64,000 bases of DNA from JABDIY01 sp963751955. Its GTDB lineage: Bacteria; Actinomycetota; Acidimicrobiia; Acidimicrobiales; SZUA-35. The notes under the pieces are model-generated. The model saw only the letters and a program-made list of their open reading frames with translations, had not been told where the DNA came from and ran no database searches. The stretch is from positions 16,771-80,770 of the forward strand of contig CAVVWM010000017.1 in assembly GCA_963751955.1 (NCBI GenBank), read 5' to 3'. Shown in pieces: positions 35,003-44,200 of this stretch. Both the position numbers and the translations under genes were made by a program. The number at the start of each line of letters is the position of its first letter. Position 1 is the stretch's first letter.

Positions 35003-35082
35003 ACCACCTGTGTACAGCCAATTCGCCGAAGATGTAACAAGCGTCACGCAGCCGAAGTTGGGCGGGTACGGTCGGTTTGGTG
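35003..35082. promoter_or_regulatory. Shared 80-base intergenic region between divergent ATP-grasp genes
   Basis: The leftward start (35002) and the rightward start (35083) are separated by only 80 bases, which must carry promoters for both units of the cluster. The ribosome site of the leftward gene (AGGTGG) is at its left edge. No palindromic operator stands out. Co-regulation of the two halves of the cluster is therefore likely. Confidence 0.55.
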
Positions 35083-36303
35083 GTGAACGTAGTATTCGTG
35101 GCTCCCTATTCGATGGAGGCGACCAACAGATTCTTGTCGGCGTTTCTATCTCTACCGAATGCGAAGATCGGACTGGTGAGCGCCGATCCCATCGAGAAGT
35201 TCCCGTTGGAACTGCGACATCGGCTCGCGTCGCATTGGAGGATCGATGATTGTCTGGACACTGACCAACTCGCTCATGGAGTCGGATCGGCGGGTGCTCA
35301 GCTCGGCGGCGTCGACGCTCTGGCCGGCATCCTGGAGAATTTGCAGGTGACTCTTGCTCAGGTGCGGGAACGGTTGGGGATCCCCGGGATGGGCGAAGAG
35401 ACGGCAGAAAACTTTCGGGACAAGGCACGCATGAAGGCGGTATTCCAGGCCGCCGGGATTCCGTGTGCCCGAAACGCTCGAGCCGACAACGCCGATGCGG
35501 TTCGGATGGTGTTTCACGATTGGCAGACGCCGATCGTTGTGAAGCCCCTTGCTGGAATGGGTGCCCGCAATACTTTCCGCATCAGCGAGACCGAAGGCCT
35601 CGATCGGTGGTTGAGCCACAGTCCTCCCAGTACCCAGGCCCCAGTTCTCCTCGAGGAGTTCCTGGAAGGACGCGAGTTCTCCTTCGAAAGTGTTCTTATC
35701 AACGGCGAGTTGGTCTGGCATTCCATCTGCCGCTACGACCCAACCCCGCTGACGGTGGTCGAAAATCCCTGGATCCAGTGGAGCGTGGTGTTGCCTCGAT
35801 ACATCGACGGCGAGGAGTTCGCAGCGATTCGTGACATTGGAACGGCTGCGGTTCGTTCGCTGGGCATGAACACCGGCCTGTCCCACCTCGAGTGGTTCCT
35901 ACGCCCGGACGGGTCGGTCGCCATCTCAGAAGTCGGAGCTCGGCCCCCCGGTGCTCAGATAGCGTCGCTCATGTCGTGGGCTCACGATAGGGACATGTAT
36001 GCAGCCTGGGCCGAACTGGTTGCCCACGGCCGGTTTGTCCCTCCGGAACGCCGCTACGCGGTCGGCGCCGCGTATCTACGGGCTCAGGGTTCCGGGAGGG
36101 CGATCACCTCAGTCACCGGCATCGATCGGGTTGGACCCGAGACCCACGCCATGGTCGTCGAATCGAAGCTGCCTAGCGCTGGTGCAGCTCGGGCCGAAAG
36201 CTACGAAGGGGATGGATACGTGATCGTGAGGGGCGAGAACACAGGGCAGGTAGATGCGGCTCTGCGTGAGATCATCTCGACGATCCGGGTGGAGTGTGGA
36301 TGA
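35083..36303 (+). CDS. ATP-grasp ligase paralogue 2
   Basis: A 406-residue ligase-like protein of the same type as its neighbours: N-terminal VNVVFVAPYSMEATN, ATP-binding IVVKPLAGMGARNTFRI, LLEEFLEGREFSFE, HLEWFLRPDG and EVGARPPGAQ. TTG (35077) and GTG (35080) are also possible starts, but GTG 35083 aligns with the N-termini of the paralogues. The central part (residues 50-100) is diverged from the others, which suggests a different substrate. The stop overlaps the next ATP-grasp start. Confidence 0.84.
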   Translation: MNVVFVAPYSMEATNRFLSAFLSLPNAKIGLVSADPIEKFPLELRHRLASHWRIDDCLDTDQLAHGVGSAGAQLGGVDALAGILENLQVTLAQVRERLGIPGMGEETAENFRDKARMKAVFQAAGIPCARNARADNADAVRMVFHDWQTPIVVKPLAGMGARNTFRISETEGLDRWLSHSPPSTQAPVLLEEFLEGREFSFESVLINGELVWHSICRYDPTPLTVVENPWIQWSVVLPRYIDGEEFAAIRDIGTAAVRSLGMNTGLSHLEWFLRPDGSVAISEVGARPPGAQIASLMSWAHDRDMYAAWAELVAHGRFVPPERRYAVGAAYLRAQGSGRAITSVTGIDRVGPETHAMVVESKLPSAGAARAESYEGDGYVIVRGENTGQVDAALREIISTIRVECG

Positions 36304-37517
36304 TGGACGTACTATTTCTGTCGCCTGACTATCCCACTGATTTGCCGCTGTTTGTTTCCGGTCTGGTCGAGGTGGGTGCGAACGTCATCGGTGTCGGTGA
36401 TCAACACTTTGACAGCCTTTCCGAACGGACCAAACGAAACCTCAGCAGCTACGTGCAGATCGAGTCGTGGTCGGACGACGAGGCGGCTCTGGCATCGATT
36501 CTCAGCCAACTGCAGGGGCGAAACATCGATCGGGTCGAGACGTTGTGGGAGCCCACAATGGTTCTCGCAGCACGGCTGAGAGAACACATTTCAGTGCCGG
36601 GACTATCCGTGGCGGACACGATCACCTTCCGTGACAAGGGCGAGATGAAGAAGCGGGTAGAGGCAGCTGGAATTCGCACGCCACGTTCTGTACGAGCTTC
36701 CACCAAACATCAGTGTCGGGCCGCCGCTGTGGAGATCGGTTTCCCGATCATCATCAAACCGATCTCCGGGGCCGGTTCAGCGGACACCCACCGGATTGAG
36801 AACGGCGCCGAACTCGAAGCTGCCCTCACGATGCTGGGTCATGTTCCCGAAGTGAGTGTCGAAGAATTCGTCGACGGGGATGAATTCACCTATGACACCG
36901 TTTGTGCCGGAGGGTCGATTGTGTTCGAGAACGTATGTGAGTACCGACCCAATCCGCTGATCGGCAAGCAGGTCGAGTGGATTAGTCCCCAGGTGATCCT
37001 CTATCGGGATCTAACGGATCCCTTCATTGCCGGCGGCGTCGAACTCGGGCGCAAGGTGATCGACGCCATGGGTTTCCGGAGCGGCTTCACCCACATGGAG
37101 TGGTATCGGAAGGCCTCGGGTGAGGTGATCTTCGGCGAGATTGCCGCCCGGTCTCCGGGTGGCCGCCTCACCGATCTGATGAACTACGCATGCGACACCG
37201 ATCTGTACGCCGGCTGGGCTGAGGCGATATGTCACGGCACCTTCAGTCAGCCCAGTGAACGCATCTATAACGTCGCCCAGGTCTTCAAACGGGCCCAAGG
37301 CGAGGGTGTCATCAGCCGCATCGAAGGTGTGGGGGAGATGATGGGAAGAATGGGTGAGCATGTGGTCAACGTCGACCTGATGCAGCCGGGCCAGCAGCGT
37401 CGCGACTGGAGAGCAACGGTCATCTCCGATGGCCTCATCGTCGTTCGTCACCGCAACCTCGACGACACCGTTGCGATGTCGGAATGGATCGCAAGCAACG
37501 TCCACATTCACTGTTAG
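36300..37517 (+). CDS. ATP-grasp ligase paralogue 3
   Basis: A 405-residue ligase-like protein: MMDVLFLSPDYP at the N-terminus, DKGEMKKRVEAAGI in the hinge, ATP-binding IIIKPISGAGSADTHRI, VEEFVDGDEFTYD, HMEWYRKASG and EIAARSPGGR. ATG 36300 and 36303 are both possible; the first overlaps the preceding stop (ATGA) and GGAG precedes both. Coupling with paralogue 2 suggests the proteins act in sequence or as a complex. The M3 peptidase gene follows after 15 bases. Confidence 0.85.
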   Translation: MMDVLFLSPDYPTDLPLFVSGLVEVGANVIGVGDQHFDSLSERTKRNLSSYVQIESWSDDEAALASILSQLQGRNIDRVETLWEPTMVLAARLREHISVPGLSVADTITFRDKGEMKKRVEAAGIRTPRSVRASTKHQCRAAAVEIGFPIIIKPISGAGSADTHRIENGAELEAALTMLGHVPEVSVEEFVDGDEFTYDTVCAGGSIVFENVCEYRPNPLIGKQVEWISPQVILYRDLTDPFIAGGVELGRKVIDAMGFRSGFTHMEWYRKASGEVIFGEIAARSPGGRLTDLMNYACDTDLYAGWAEAICHGTFSQPSERIYNVAQVFKRAQGEGVISRIEGVGEMMGRMGEHVVNVDLMQPGQQRRDWRATVISDGLIVVRHRNLDDTVAMSEWIASNVHIHC

Positions 37518-37532
37518 TGACAGAATGGAGTT

Positions 37533-39326
37533 GTGACCGATATCGATACTGACCTCACCGCTGCAAATGTTGCCTGGAATCTCGAGGGGCTCCTGAACAG
37601 TGCTAAGGACGCCGACGCACTGCTGGACCAAGCCGATGAGGTTTCTGAATCAGTCGAAGCCACCTTCAAGGGACGAGTTGCGAACCTGGATGCGGGCGAA
37701 CTGACCGACATGTTCACCCAGCTGGCCGAGGTGAGCGAACTCACCAGCAGGGCGGGCCACTACGTAATGCTGCAATTCAGTGTGGACACCCAGGACCCGG
37801 CACTCGGGGCCGCCATGGCCAAGATGCAACAGCGATCAACCGACATCTCGGGACGGCTCATCTTTGTTGATCTTGAGTGGGCTCAAGTCCAAGACGATCG
37901 AGCGGCCGAACTCATCGCTGATCCCCAGCTGTCATTTGTCTCCCATCACTTGGCGAACATGCGAAAGATGCGGCCTCACCTTCTCAGCGAGGATGCCGAA
38001 ACGGTACTGAACGCTACGTCGGTTACCGGAGCGGCCGCCTGGGTGCGGCTGTTCGAAGAACTCACCAGCTCGATCGAAGTTCAGCTCGGCGACGAGACGT
38101 TACCGCTCGACGGGGCATTGTCGAATCTTCAGCATCCCGATCGGGAAGTTCGCAAGACCGCGGCTGAGGCGGTCTCGGCCAGCCTGGAATCGGGCCTGAG
38201 GACCCGAGCCTTCGTGTACAACACACTTCTTCTCGACAAGTCCGTCGATGACAAACTTCGAGGCTTCGACAGCTGGGTGAGTAGCCGCAACCTCAGCAAC
38301 GAGGCCTCTGACGAATCGGTGCAGGCCCTCATCGACGCGGTGGTCGGGCGCTACGACATCCCGCACCGTTGGTACGCCCTGAAGGCACGGGTTCTCGGGC
38401 TGGACAAATTGGCGGACTACGACCGTGCTGCATCGGTCGCTGAATCGGACGAGACGATCGGCTGGACCGAAGCCTCGGGAATCGTCAGCGATGCCTATGC
38501 GTCGTTCTCCACCGAACTGGCAACTGTCGTCGGTCGATTTCTTCAGGAGGACTGGATCGACGCTCCTGCCCGGCCTGGTAAGCGAGGCGGTGCCTTTTGT
38601 GCCTACACCGTGCCGAGCCATCACCCGTACGTGATGCTGAACTGGACCGGGCGCACCAGGGACGTGCTCACCCTGGCGCACGAGTTGGGCCATGGAGTGC
38701 ATGCCTACCTGGCGCGGGAACAGGGAATCTTCCATCAAACCACGCCGTTGACCCTGGCCGAGACCGCATCTGTGTTCGGTGAGACTGTGACCAACAATCG
38801 TTTGCTCAGCATGCTCGATGATCCCGCTGAAAGGTTCAGTCTGCTATCGAGCACGCTGGAAAACTCGATCGCAACCGTTTTCCGTCAGGTGGCCATGAAT
38901 CGCTTTGAAGACCAATGCCATACGATCCGCCGGACCGAGGGTGAGCTCTCGGTGGAGCGATTCGGTGACGTATGGGCTGAGAGCCAAGTGGCCGTCCTCG
39001 GCGACGCCGTGGAAGTCACAGACGGCTACAGGAACTGGTGGAGTTATGTGCCCCACTTCATGGGAACGCCAGGGTACGTATACGCGTATGCCTATGGTCA
39101 GCTTCTGGCCCTCAGCGTCTATGCGCGATACGCAACTGAAGGCGACGCATTCGTCCCCGCCTATCTCGACCTCTTGCGAGCCGGTGGCTCCAAGAGTCCC
39201 GAAGAACTCGGGCGTATCGTGCAATGCGATCTTGCCGACCCCGGATTCTGGGATGCCGGCCTCGACATCGTGGACGGTCAGCTCAACGCCGCCACCGAAG
39301 CGGCCAAAGCGGCCGGTCGGATCTAG
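37533..39326 (+). CDS. Oligoendopeptidase F-type M3 metallopeptidase
   Basis: A 597-residue cytoplasmic zinc peptidase that cuts short peptides. The zinc site is LAHELGHGVHAYLAREQ (HExxH at about residues 383-387), with the third ligand Glu expected in TLAETASVFGE. The PepF N-terminal region is present. GTG 37533 is the start. It lies 15 bases after the third ATP-grasp gene on the same strand, so it may belong to that operon and degrade or mature a peptide made there, but PepF genes are also common housekeeping genes. Confidence 0.92.
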   Translation: MTDIDTDLTAANVAWNLEGLLNSAKDADALLDQADEVSESVEATFKGRVANLDAGELTDMFTQLAEVSELTSRAGHYVMLQFSVDTQDPALGAAMAKMQQRSTDISGRLIFVDLEWAQVQDDRAAELIADPQLSFVSHHLANMRKMRPHLLSEDAETVLNATSVTGAAAWVRLFEELTSSIEVQLGDETLPLDGALSNLQHPDREVRKTAAEAVSASLESGLRTRAFVYNTLLLDKSVDDKLRGFDSWVSSRNLSNEASDESVQALIDAVVGRYDIPHRWYALKARVLGLDKLADYDRAASVAESDETIGWTEASGIVSDAYASFSTELATVVGRFLQEDWIDAPARPGKRGGAFCAYTVPSHHPYVMLNWTGRTRDVLTLAHELGHGVHAYLAREQGIFHQTTPLTLAETASVFGETVTNNRLLSMLDDPAERFSLLSSTLENSIATVFRQVAMNRFEDQCHTIRRTEGELSVERFGDVWAESQVAVLGDAVEVTDGYRNWWSYVPHFMGTPGYVYAYAYGQLLALSVYARYATEGDAFVPAYLDLLRAGGSKSPEELGRIVQCDLADPGFWDAGLDIVDGQLNAATEAAKAAGRI

Positions 39327-39332
39327 CGCTCC

Positions 39333-39950
39333 TCAGAATTTGAGGGCTTTGCGGATCCGGCTGACCACAAGTCTGGCGGCGTCGGCGACTTCGATGTCTT
39401 CATGACGGAAGATGACATCTGCATGTTGGGCAGAGGGCGCAACGAAGTGGTCATGCATCGGCTTCACGGTGGCAGCGAACTGCCTACGAACCGACGCCTC
39501 GGTTCGACCCCGATACATGACGTCGCGTTCGATTCGCCGGTCGAGCCGCACATCCTCGGGGCACTGGCGGAAGATCCGCATGTCGAATTGCGGAACGAGT
39601 CGCTCGTCAGAGAGCAACAGAATCCCGTCGACCACAACCACAGGGGCCGGTTCGATTCTCCGTGTGTCTGGCAATCGAGTGTGTGTAGCGAAGTCGTACA
39701 CCGGGCAGTCGATTGTTTCCCCGTTCGAGAGCTGGGTCAGATGATCTGAGAAGAGATCAATGTCGAGTGAGTCAGGATGGTCATAGTTGAGTTCGGCTCG
39801 TTCGGCAGGGGTGAGATCGGCGTGATCGCGGTAGTACGCATCGAAGGGGAGCATGTTGCCGGCTTCGGGTCCTAGCTGTCGCAGGATGCGAGCGGTGAGG
39901 GTGCTCTTTCCCGAACAACTCCCACCGCACACCGCAACAAGGAAACTCAT
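39333..39950 (-). CDS. udk: Uridine kinase family protein
   Basis: Phosphorylates uridine (and cytidine) in pyrimidine salvage. The 205 residues show the P-loop GGSCSGKST at the start, DAYYRD, and NYDHPDSLDIDLFSDHL, the motifs of the family. DVMYRGRTEASVRRQ lies in the lid region. ATG 39950 places the P-loop eight residues in; the longer open frame has no support. Divergent from ppa and convergent with the peptidase gene. Phosphoribulokinase-like relatives share the P-loop, but the motifs favour uridine kinase. Confidence 0.9.
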   Translation of the reverse strand: MSFLVAVCGGSCSGKSTLTARILRQLGPEAGNMLPFDAYYRDHADLTPAERAELNYDHPDSLDIDLFSDHLTQLSNGETIDCPVYDFATHTRLPDTRRIEPAPVVVVDGILLLSDERLVPQFDMRIFRQCPEDVRLDRRIERDVMYRGRTEASVRRQFAATVKPMHDHFVAPSAQHADVIFRHEDIEVADAARLVVSRIRKALKF

Positions 39951-39992
39951 CGAAGACGAGTCTAGAACGCGCGTTTGCGGCACACTTTCTTG

Positions 39993-40640
39993 ATGGCCCG
40001 TAGTTTTGATCGATTCCGAGCGCACCCGTGGCACGGGCTTTCAACCGGTGATGCCCCTCCAGATCAGGTGGACGCATACATCGAGATCACCCCCTTCGAC
40101 GCAGTCAAGTATGAGATCGACAAACGAACCGGGTATTTGCGGGTCGACCGGCCCCAGGGTTCATCGGCCCTACCTCCAACTCTGTACGGCTTTGTGCCTC
40201 GGACCTATTGCGGGGACAAGGTGGCCGCGTTGACTCCCCGGGCCGAGGAGGGAGACAAGGACCCTCTCGACATTTGTGTTCTCTCCCAGCAGCGAATTGA
40301 CCGAGCAGAGATCGTAGTTCCGGCAAGGGTGTTGGGTGGCATCGCTTTGCTCGATGATGGCGAGGCCGACGACAAGATCATCGCTGTGTTGAAGAGCGAC
40401 CCGGTCTTCGATTACGCCACCGACATCAAGCATCTACCCGACACGGTGGTTGAACGCATCGTGCATTACTTCGCTACATACAAGATGCAGTTTCGGGAAG
40501 GGGCCAACAAGAATCCGACCGAGGTCATCGGCACCTATGGAATTGATCATGCCAGGAACGTGATCGGTGCCAGCATGGCCGACTACACCGACACCTTTGT
40601 GATCGATGATTCCGGGAACGACGAGCAGCCAAACGGCTGA
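39993..40640 (+). CDS. ppa: Inorganic pyrophosphatase
   Basis: Hydrolyses pyrophosphate and so drives biosynthetic reactions. The type I soluble family is shown by KYEIDKRTGYLRVDR, YGFVPRTYCGD and GDKDPLDICVL, where the aspartates bind magnesium. 215 residues from ATG 39993; this is longer than the E. coli enzyme (175), with extra sequence around residues 15-25 and at the C-terminus, including a Ser-Asn-Asp-Glu tail. A single gene, divergent from udk by 42 bases. Confidence 0.92.
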   Translation: MARSFDRFRAHPWHGLSTGDAPPDQVDAYIEITPFDAVKYEIDKRTGYLRVDRPQGSSALPPTLYGFVPRTYCGDKVAALTPRAEEGDKDPLDICVLSQQRIDRAEIVVPARVLGGIALLDDGEADDKIIAVLKSDPVFDYATDIKHLPDTVVERIVHYFATYKMQFREGANKNPTEVIGTYGIDHARNVIGASMADYTDTFVIDDSGNDEQPNG

Positions 40641-40653
40641 GGGTTCGTTCGAA

Positions 40654-41007
40654 TCAAAGTCCTACGAATGCTGTTGTCGAACTGAAGATGGCTTGGCCCC
40701 AGAACAGCGAAACCACTCCGAACGCCACGAACAGCGCAAGACCGGCGATGATGGCCTTGACCGGAATTGGACCTTCGGCTGGGATTCCCGGGGTTCTCGC
40801 TCGGATCCACCGGACGATGGCGTTGTCGGGTTTGATGAGGTTCAGCCCGATGATCACCGTGAGGATCCCTTGGCCTGGGAGTACCAGCATTGCGATGCCC
40901 GCAATCACCAAAATCACACCTAGGCCCACGCGGAGAATGCGCTTGAGTCCGTGCACATCCTCGCCGGGTTGGAGCCCCGGTTGTATTTCGGAGTAGTCGA
41001 TGCTCAT
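40654..41007 (-). CDS. PGPGW-motif transmembrane protein
   Basis: A 117-residue membrane protein. After a short soluble lead it has two hydrophobic stretches, the first containing IAMLVLPGQGILTVIIGL, the hallmark of the PGPGW/TIGR02611 group (here PGQG). A second helix (AIIAGLALFVAFGVVSLFW) follows. Function unknown. ATG 41007 is chosen because it starts just before the family region; the ribosome site is weak and an upstream start in the same frame is possible. Confidence 0.75.
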   Translation of the reverse strand: MSIDYSEIQPGLQPGEDVHGLKRILRVGLGVILVIAGIAMLVLPGQGILTVIIGLNLIKPDNAIVRWIRARTPGIPAEGPIPVKAIIAGLALFVAFGVVSLFWGQAIFSSTTAFVGL

Positions 41008-41200
41008 GGCATCAATAGTAGTGGCCAACCATGTTCCAGGCATGACCACATGTCCGACTCTGAGAGCATCGACAGTGGCAGCTCGGCACATTCTGTCCAA
41101 GCCAGTGTTTCGAAAGGTCAGCGCCACCTCGACACGCGACGGCCTTTCGATCCCGGACAAGCCACGGCGGACCTAGCGTGCAAGATGGGAGATGTGGCAG
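41008..41200. other. Intergenic stretch with an 8-base inverted repeat
   Basis: No gene is convincing here. TCGAAAGG (41110-41117) and CCTTTCGA (41143-41150) are perfect inverted arms 25 bases apart, downstream of the hrpA stop. There is no T-run, so it is not a standard terminator; it could be an mRNA 3' structure. Confidence 0.3.
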
Positions 41201-44200
41201 CTAGCCAGAGATGTGCCGTCGTATACGGGCAGGGCTGATCGGCCCGTCGGTGCCAAGATGTTGGGCCCACAACGACACCCGAAGTTCCTGGATCATCCAA
41301 TCGATATCCGGATCCAGACCCTGCGATACCTCGGCCTCGAGTTCGAGTATCTCCCCGATCTTGGCCAGGTCGCGGTCTCGATCCGCCGGCAGCTGATGAA
41401 GCCGGTAGAGCAACGCCTCCAGGTATCGGATGATGTGACCGGCCCGGTCGAGGCCCTGGGCGGTGAGGCTTCCCGGGAAGACCAACGCTCGTAGCACCGC
41501 ACGGCTGTCGAGCAACGCGGGGGACAGGTCGACCGGTCCGGCTTCCAGTTCACCCAGCCGGAGGACGATCTGATCGCCGAGGGTGACTAGCGACGACGCT
41601 GTAGACATTCGCCCCTCCAGTTCTGAAGCGAACCGGAGGCGAGCGAACCGCACGAGAGCGCGCATGTCGATCGCAGACCACGGTGCTCCGCCTGCTGCTG
41701 TCATGATCGAGTCGATCGATGCGTTCACGAGGTCGTCGATCCACCCGGCCTGAGAGATCTCGATCTCGTGGGAGCCTGCCAGACCCGTGAGAGCGAGGGA
41801 CAATTCGGCTGGTAGGAGATTCGCTGCCTGCTGCACTGGCCGGTTGAGCTGAAACCGAATCAGGCGACGAACGCCCGACCAGTGCTCATGTTCTTGCTCT
41901 TGGGGGGTGGCGAAGACACCAAGATCAACCGAGTCAATCTGATCTATCAGTGCGGGGTACACCTCGATCTCGGTTCCGAGACTGTCTGTGTGAGCTGCTC
42001 GAGGGATGTCTCCTTCGGTCCATTCGGTCAACCCTGATCGTTCCAGCGGATGTGATGTCGCTTCCAGTCGGCTGCGCAACGTGTCGTCCAACCGTTCAGC
42101 CAAGCGCTCAGGATCTCGACCCGCAGCGATCATGTTGCCATCGGCATCCACAACGCGGAATATCGGACGGAGATGCGTTGGCAAGTGGTCGGGTTTGAGC
42201 AGACCGCGCTCGATCGCAACTCCTCTCAGAACGAGATGGGGACGAACGGCGTCGGCAATGTCGATATTGTCATCAGGCCAGTCCGGCAACTCCTTGACAA
42301 TACGGGCGGCTGTCGCGGGAAGAGGGACGAATTGGGTTCGTGTGTCCTTGGGCAGCGTGCGGAGAAGCTCGGTCGCAAGCTGGAGCCGATGTCCGGGAAC
42401 CAGCCACCCGTACTTGGCGGTGCCAGCCCTCAATTCGGAGACGGTGAGCGTCACGGTGATTCCGTCTGCTGGGTCCCCGGGCTCGAAGATGTAATCCAGC
42501 GGCGCTCCCGAGTTCGACCATCGATCGGGGAAGTCGGCTGATCGTGTACCGGGGGGAAGAAGGTCATCGAGGGAGAGGTCCAACAAGGTCGGTTCGGTGC
42601 CGATCCGGTCCTTCCACCATGTCTCGAAGTGCCGCACTGAGACGACGTGAGCAGGTATCAGCTTGTCGTAGTGAACGGTGACCATTTCCGCCTCGACTTC
42701 CAAGCTCCGGTTCCTGGTCTTGGACTCCCACCGCCTCGCCTCGGCCAATACGCGACGATTGTGGCCGAGAAAGGCGTGAAGCTTGGACCCTTCGGGGACA
42801 ATCCAGTCTCGATCGACAAGTGCCGCCTGGATGAAGACCTCACGAGCCAACTCTGGGTCGACTCGATGAAGGTTGATCGTTCGTCCCGACACGATCGGGA
42901 GACCGTAGAGCGTGGCCCTCTCCACCACTGTGGCGGTTCCACGATCTGGGCTCCAGGTCGGCTCTGTGTATGTGTAGGTGGCGAGGTGTTCAGCGGCATC
43001 TTCGATCCACAGCGGATCGATTGGCGCAACGTTGCGGGCATACAGGCGGTTGGTTTCCACCATCTCGCCAGCCATCACCCATCGTGGACCTGCTTTGGTC
43101 AGAACAGAGCCTGGAGCGATCACAAAACGTGAGTTTCTAGCACCGATATATTCCGCCCGAGGCTTGACCCGGCGATTTGTCTTGCCACGCTGGGAATACT
43201 TCGGTGTGTCGACCTGGTCTTTCATGCCTATCTGACTCAACAAGCCGGTCAGCACTGAACGGTGCACAGCATCACCGTCGACATCCTGAGCCCTACGGCG
43301 CACCGGCTTCCGGAGTTTCATCTCAGCCGCGATCCGTTTGAGCTGGCTGTACAGATCCTGCCACTCGCGGAGTCGGTTGTGATTCAGGAACTCTCGCCGA
43401 CACAGACGCCTGAACGATCCCGAGGAGCGTTCCCGCTTTTCGGTGTTCGCATAGTCCCACAGGCTCAGCACCGACAAAAGATCACTGGAGGGATGCCGGA
43501 AACGTGCGTGGCTCTGCCGAGCAAGTTCTCTTTTGTCGCTCGGTTCCTCGCGGGGATCCTGTATCGACAGCGCCGACGCGATCACCAGCACTGAGTCGAG
43601 GCAGTTCCATTCGTCAGCTGCGACGATCATTCGAGCGATTCTCGGATCGACGGGCAGCCGTGCCAACCGGCGCCCGAGACCGGTTAGCCACTCCGGTGCA
43701 TCGGGGTGTACGTCAACCGCACCCAACTCCTCGAGCAGGCGTACACCGTCGGAGATGTTTCGGGTGTCAGGGGACTCTATGAACGGAAAGTCGATGATGT
43801 CCTCAGGCCCGCGAGGAGCCAGGCCAATCGAGGCCATCTGAAGGATCACCGATGCAAGATTCGTGCGTGTGATCTCGGGATCGGTGAACTCAGGTCGCAG
43901 ATCGAAGTCCTCCTCGCTGTACAAACGGATGCAGACACCGGGCCCAAGTCGACCGCACCGTCCCGCTCGTTGGTTGGCCGATGCCTGGCTCACATCCTCG
44001 ATCGGCAGACGTTGCACCTTGGTTCGCTGGTTGTAACGAGAGATGCGTACCTCGCCCGGGTCGATCACGTAGCGAATGCCAGGAACTGTGAGCGAGGTTT
44101 CTGCGATATTGGTTGCCAGCACGATCCGACGGCCTTTGTGAGAAGCAAAGATTCGGTGTTGCTCAGCGGCTGACAACCTGGCATAAAGCGGCACGATCTC

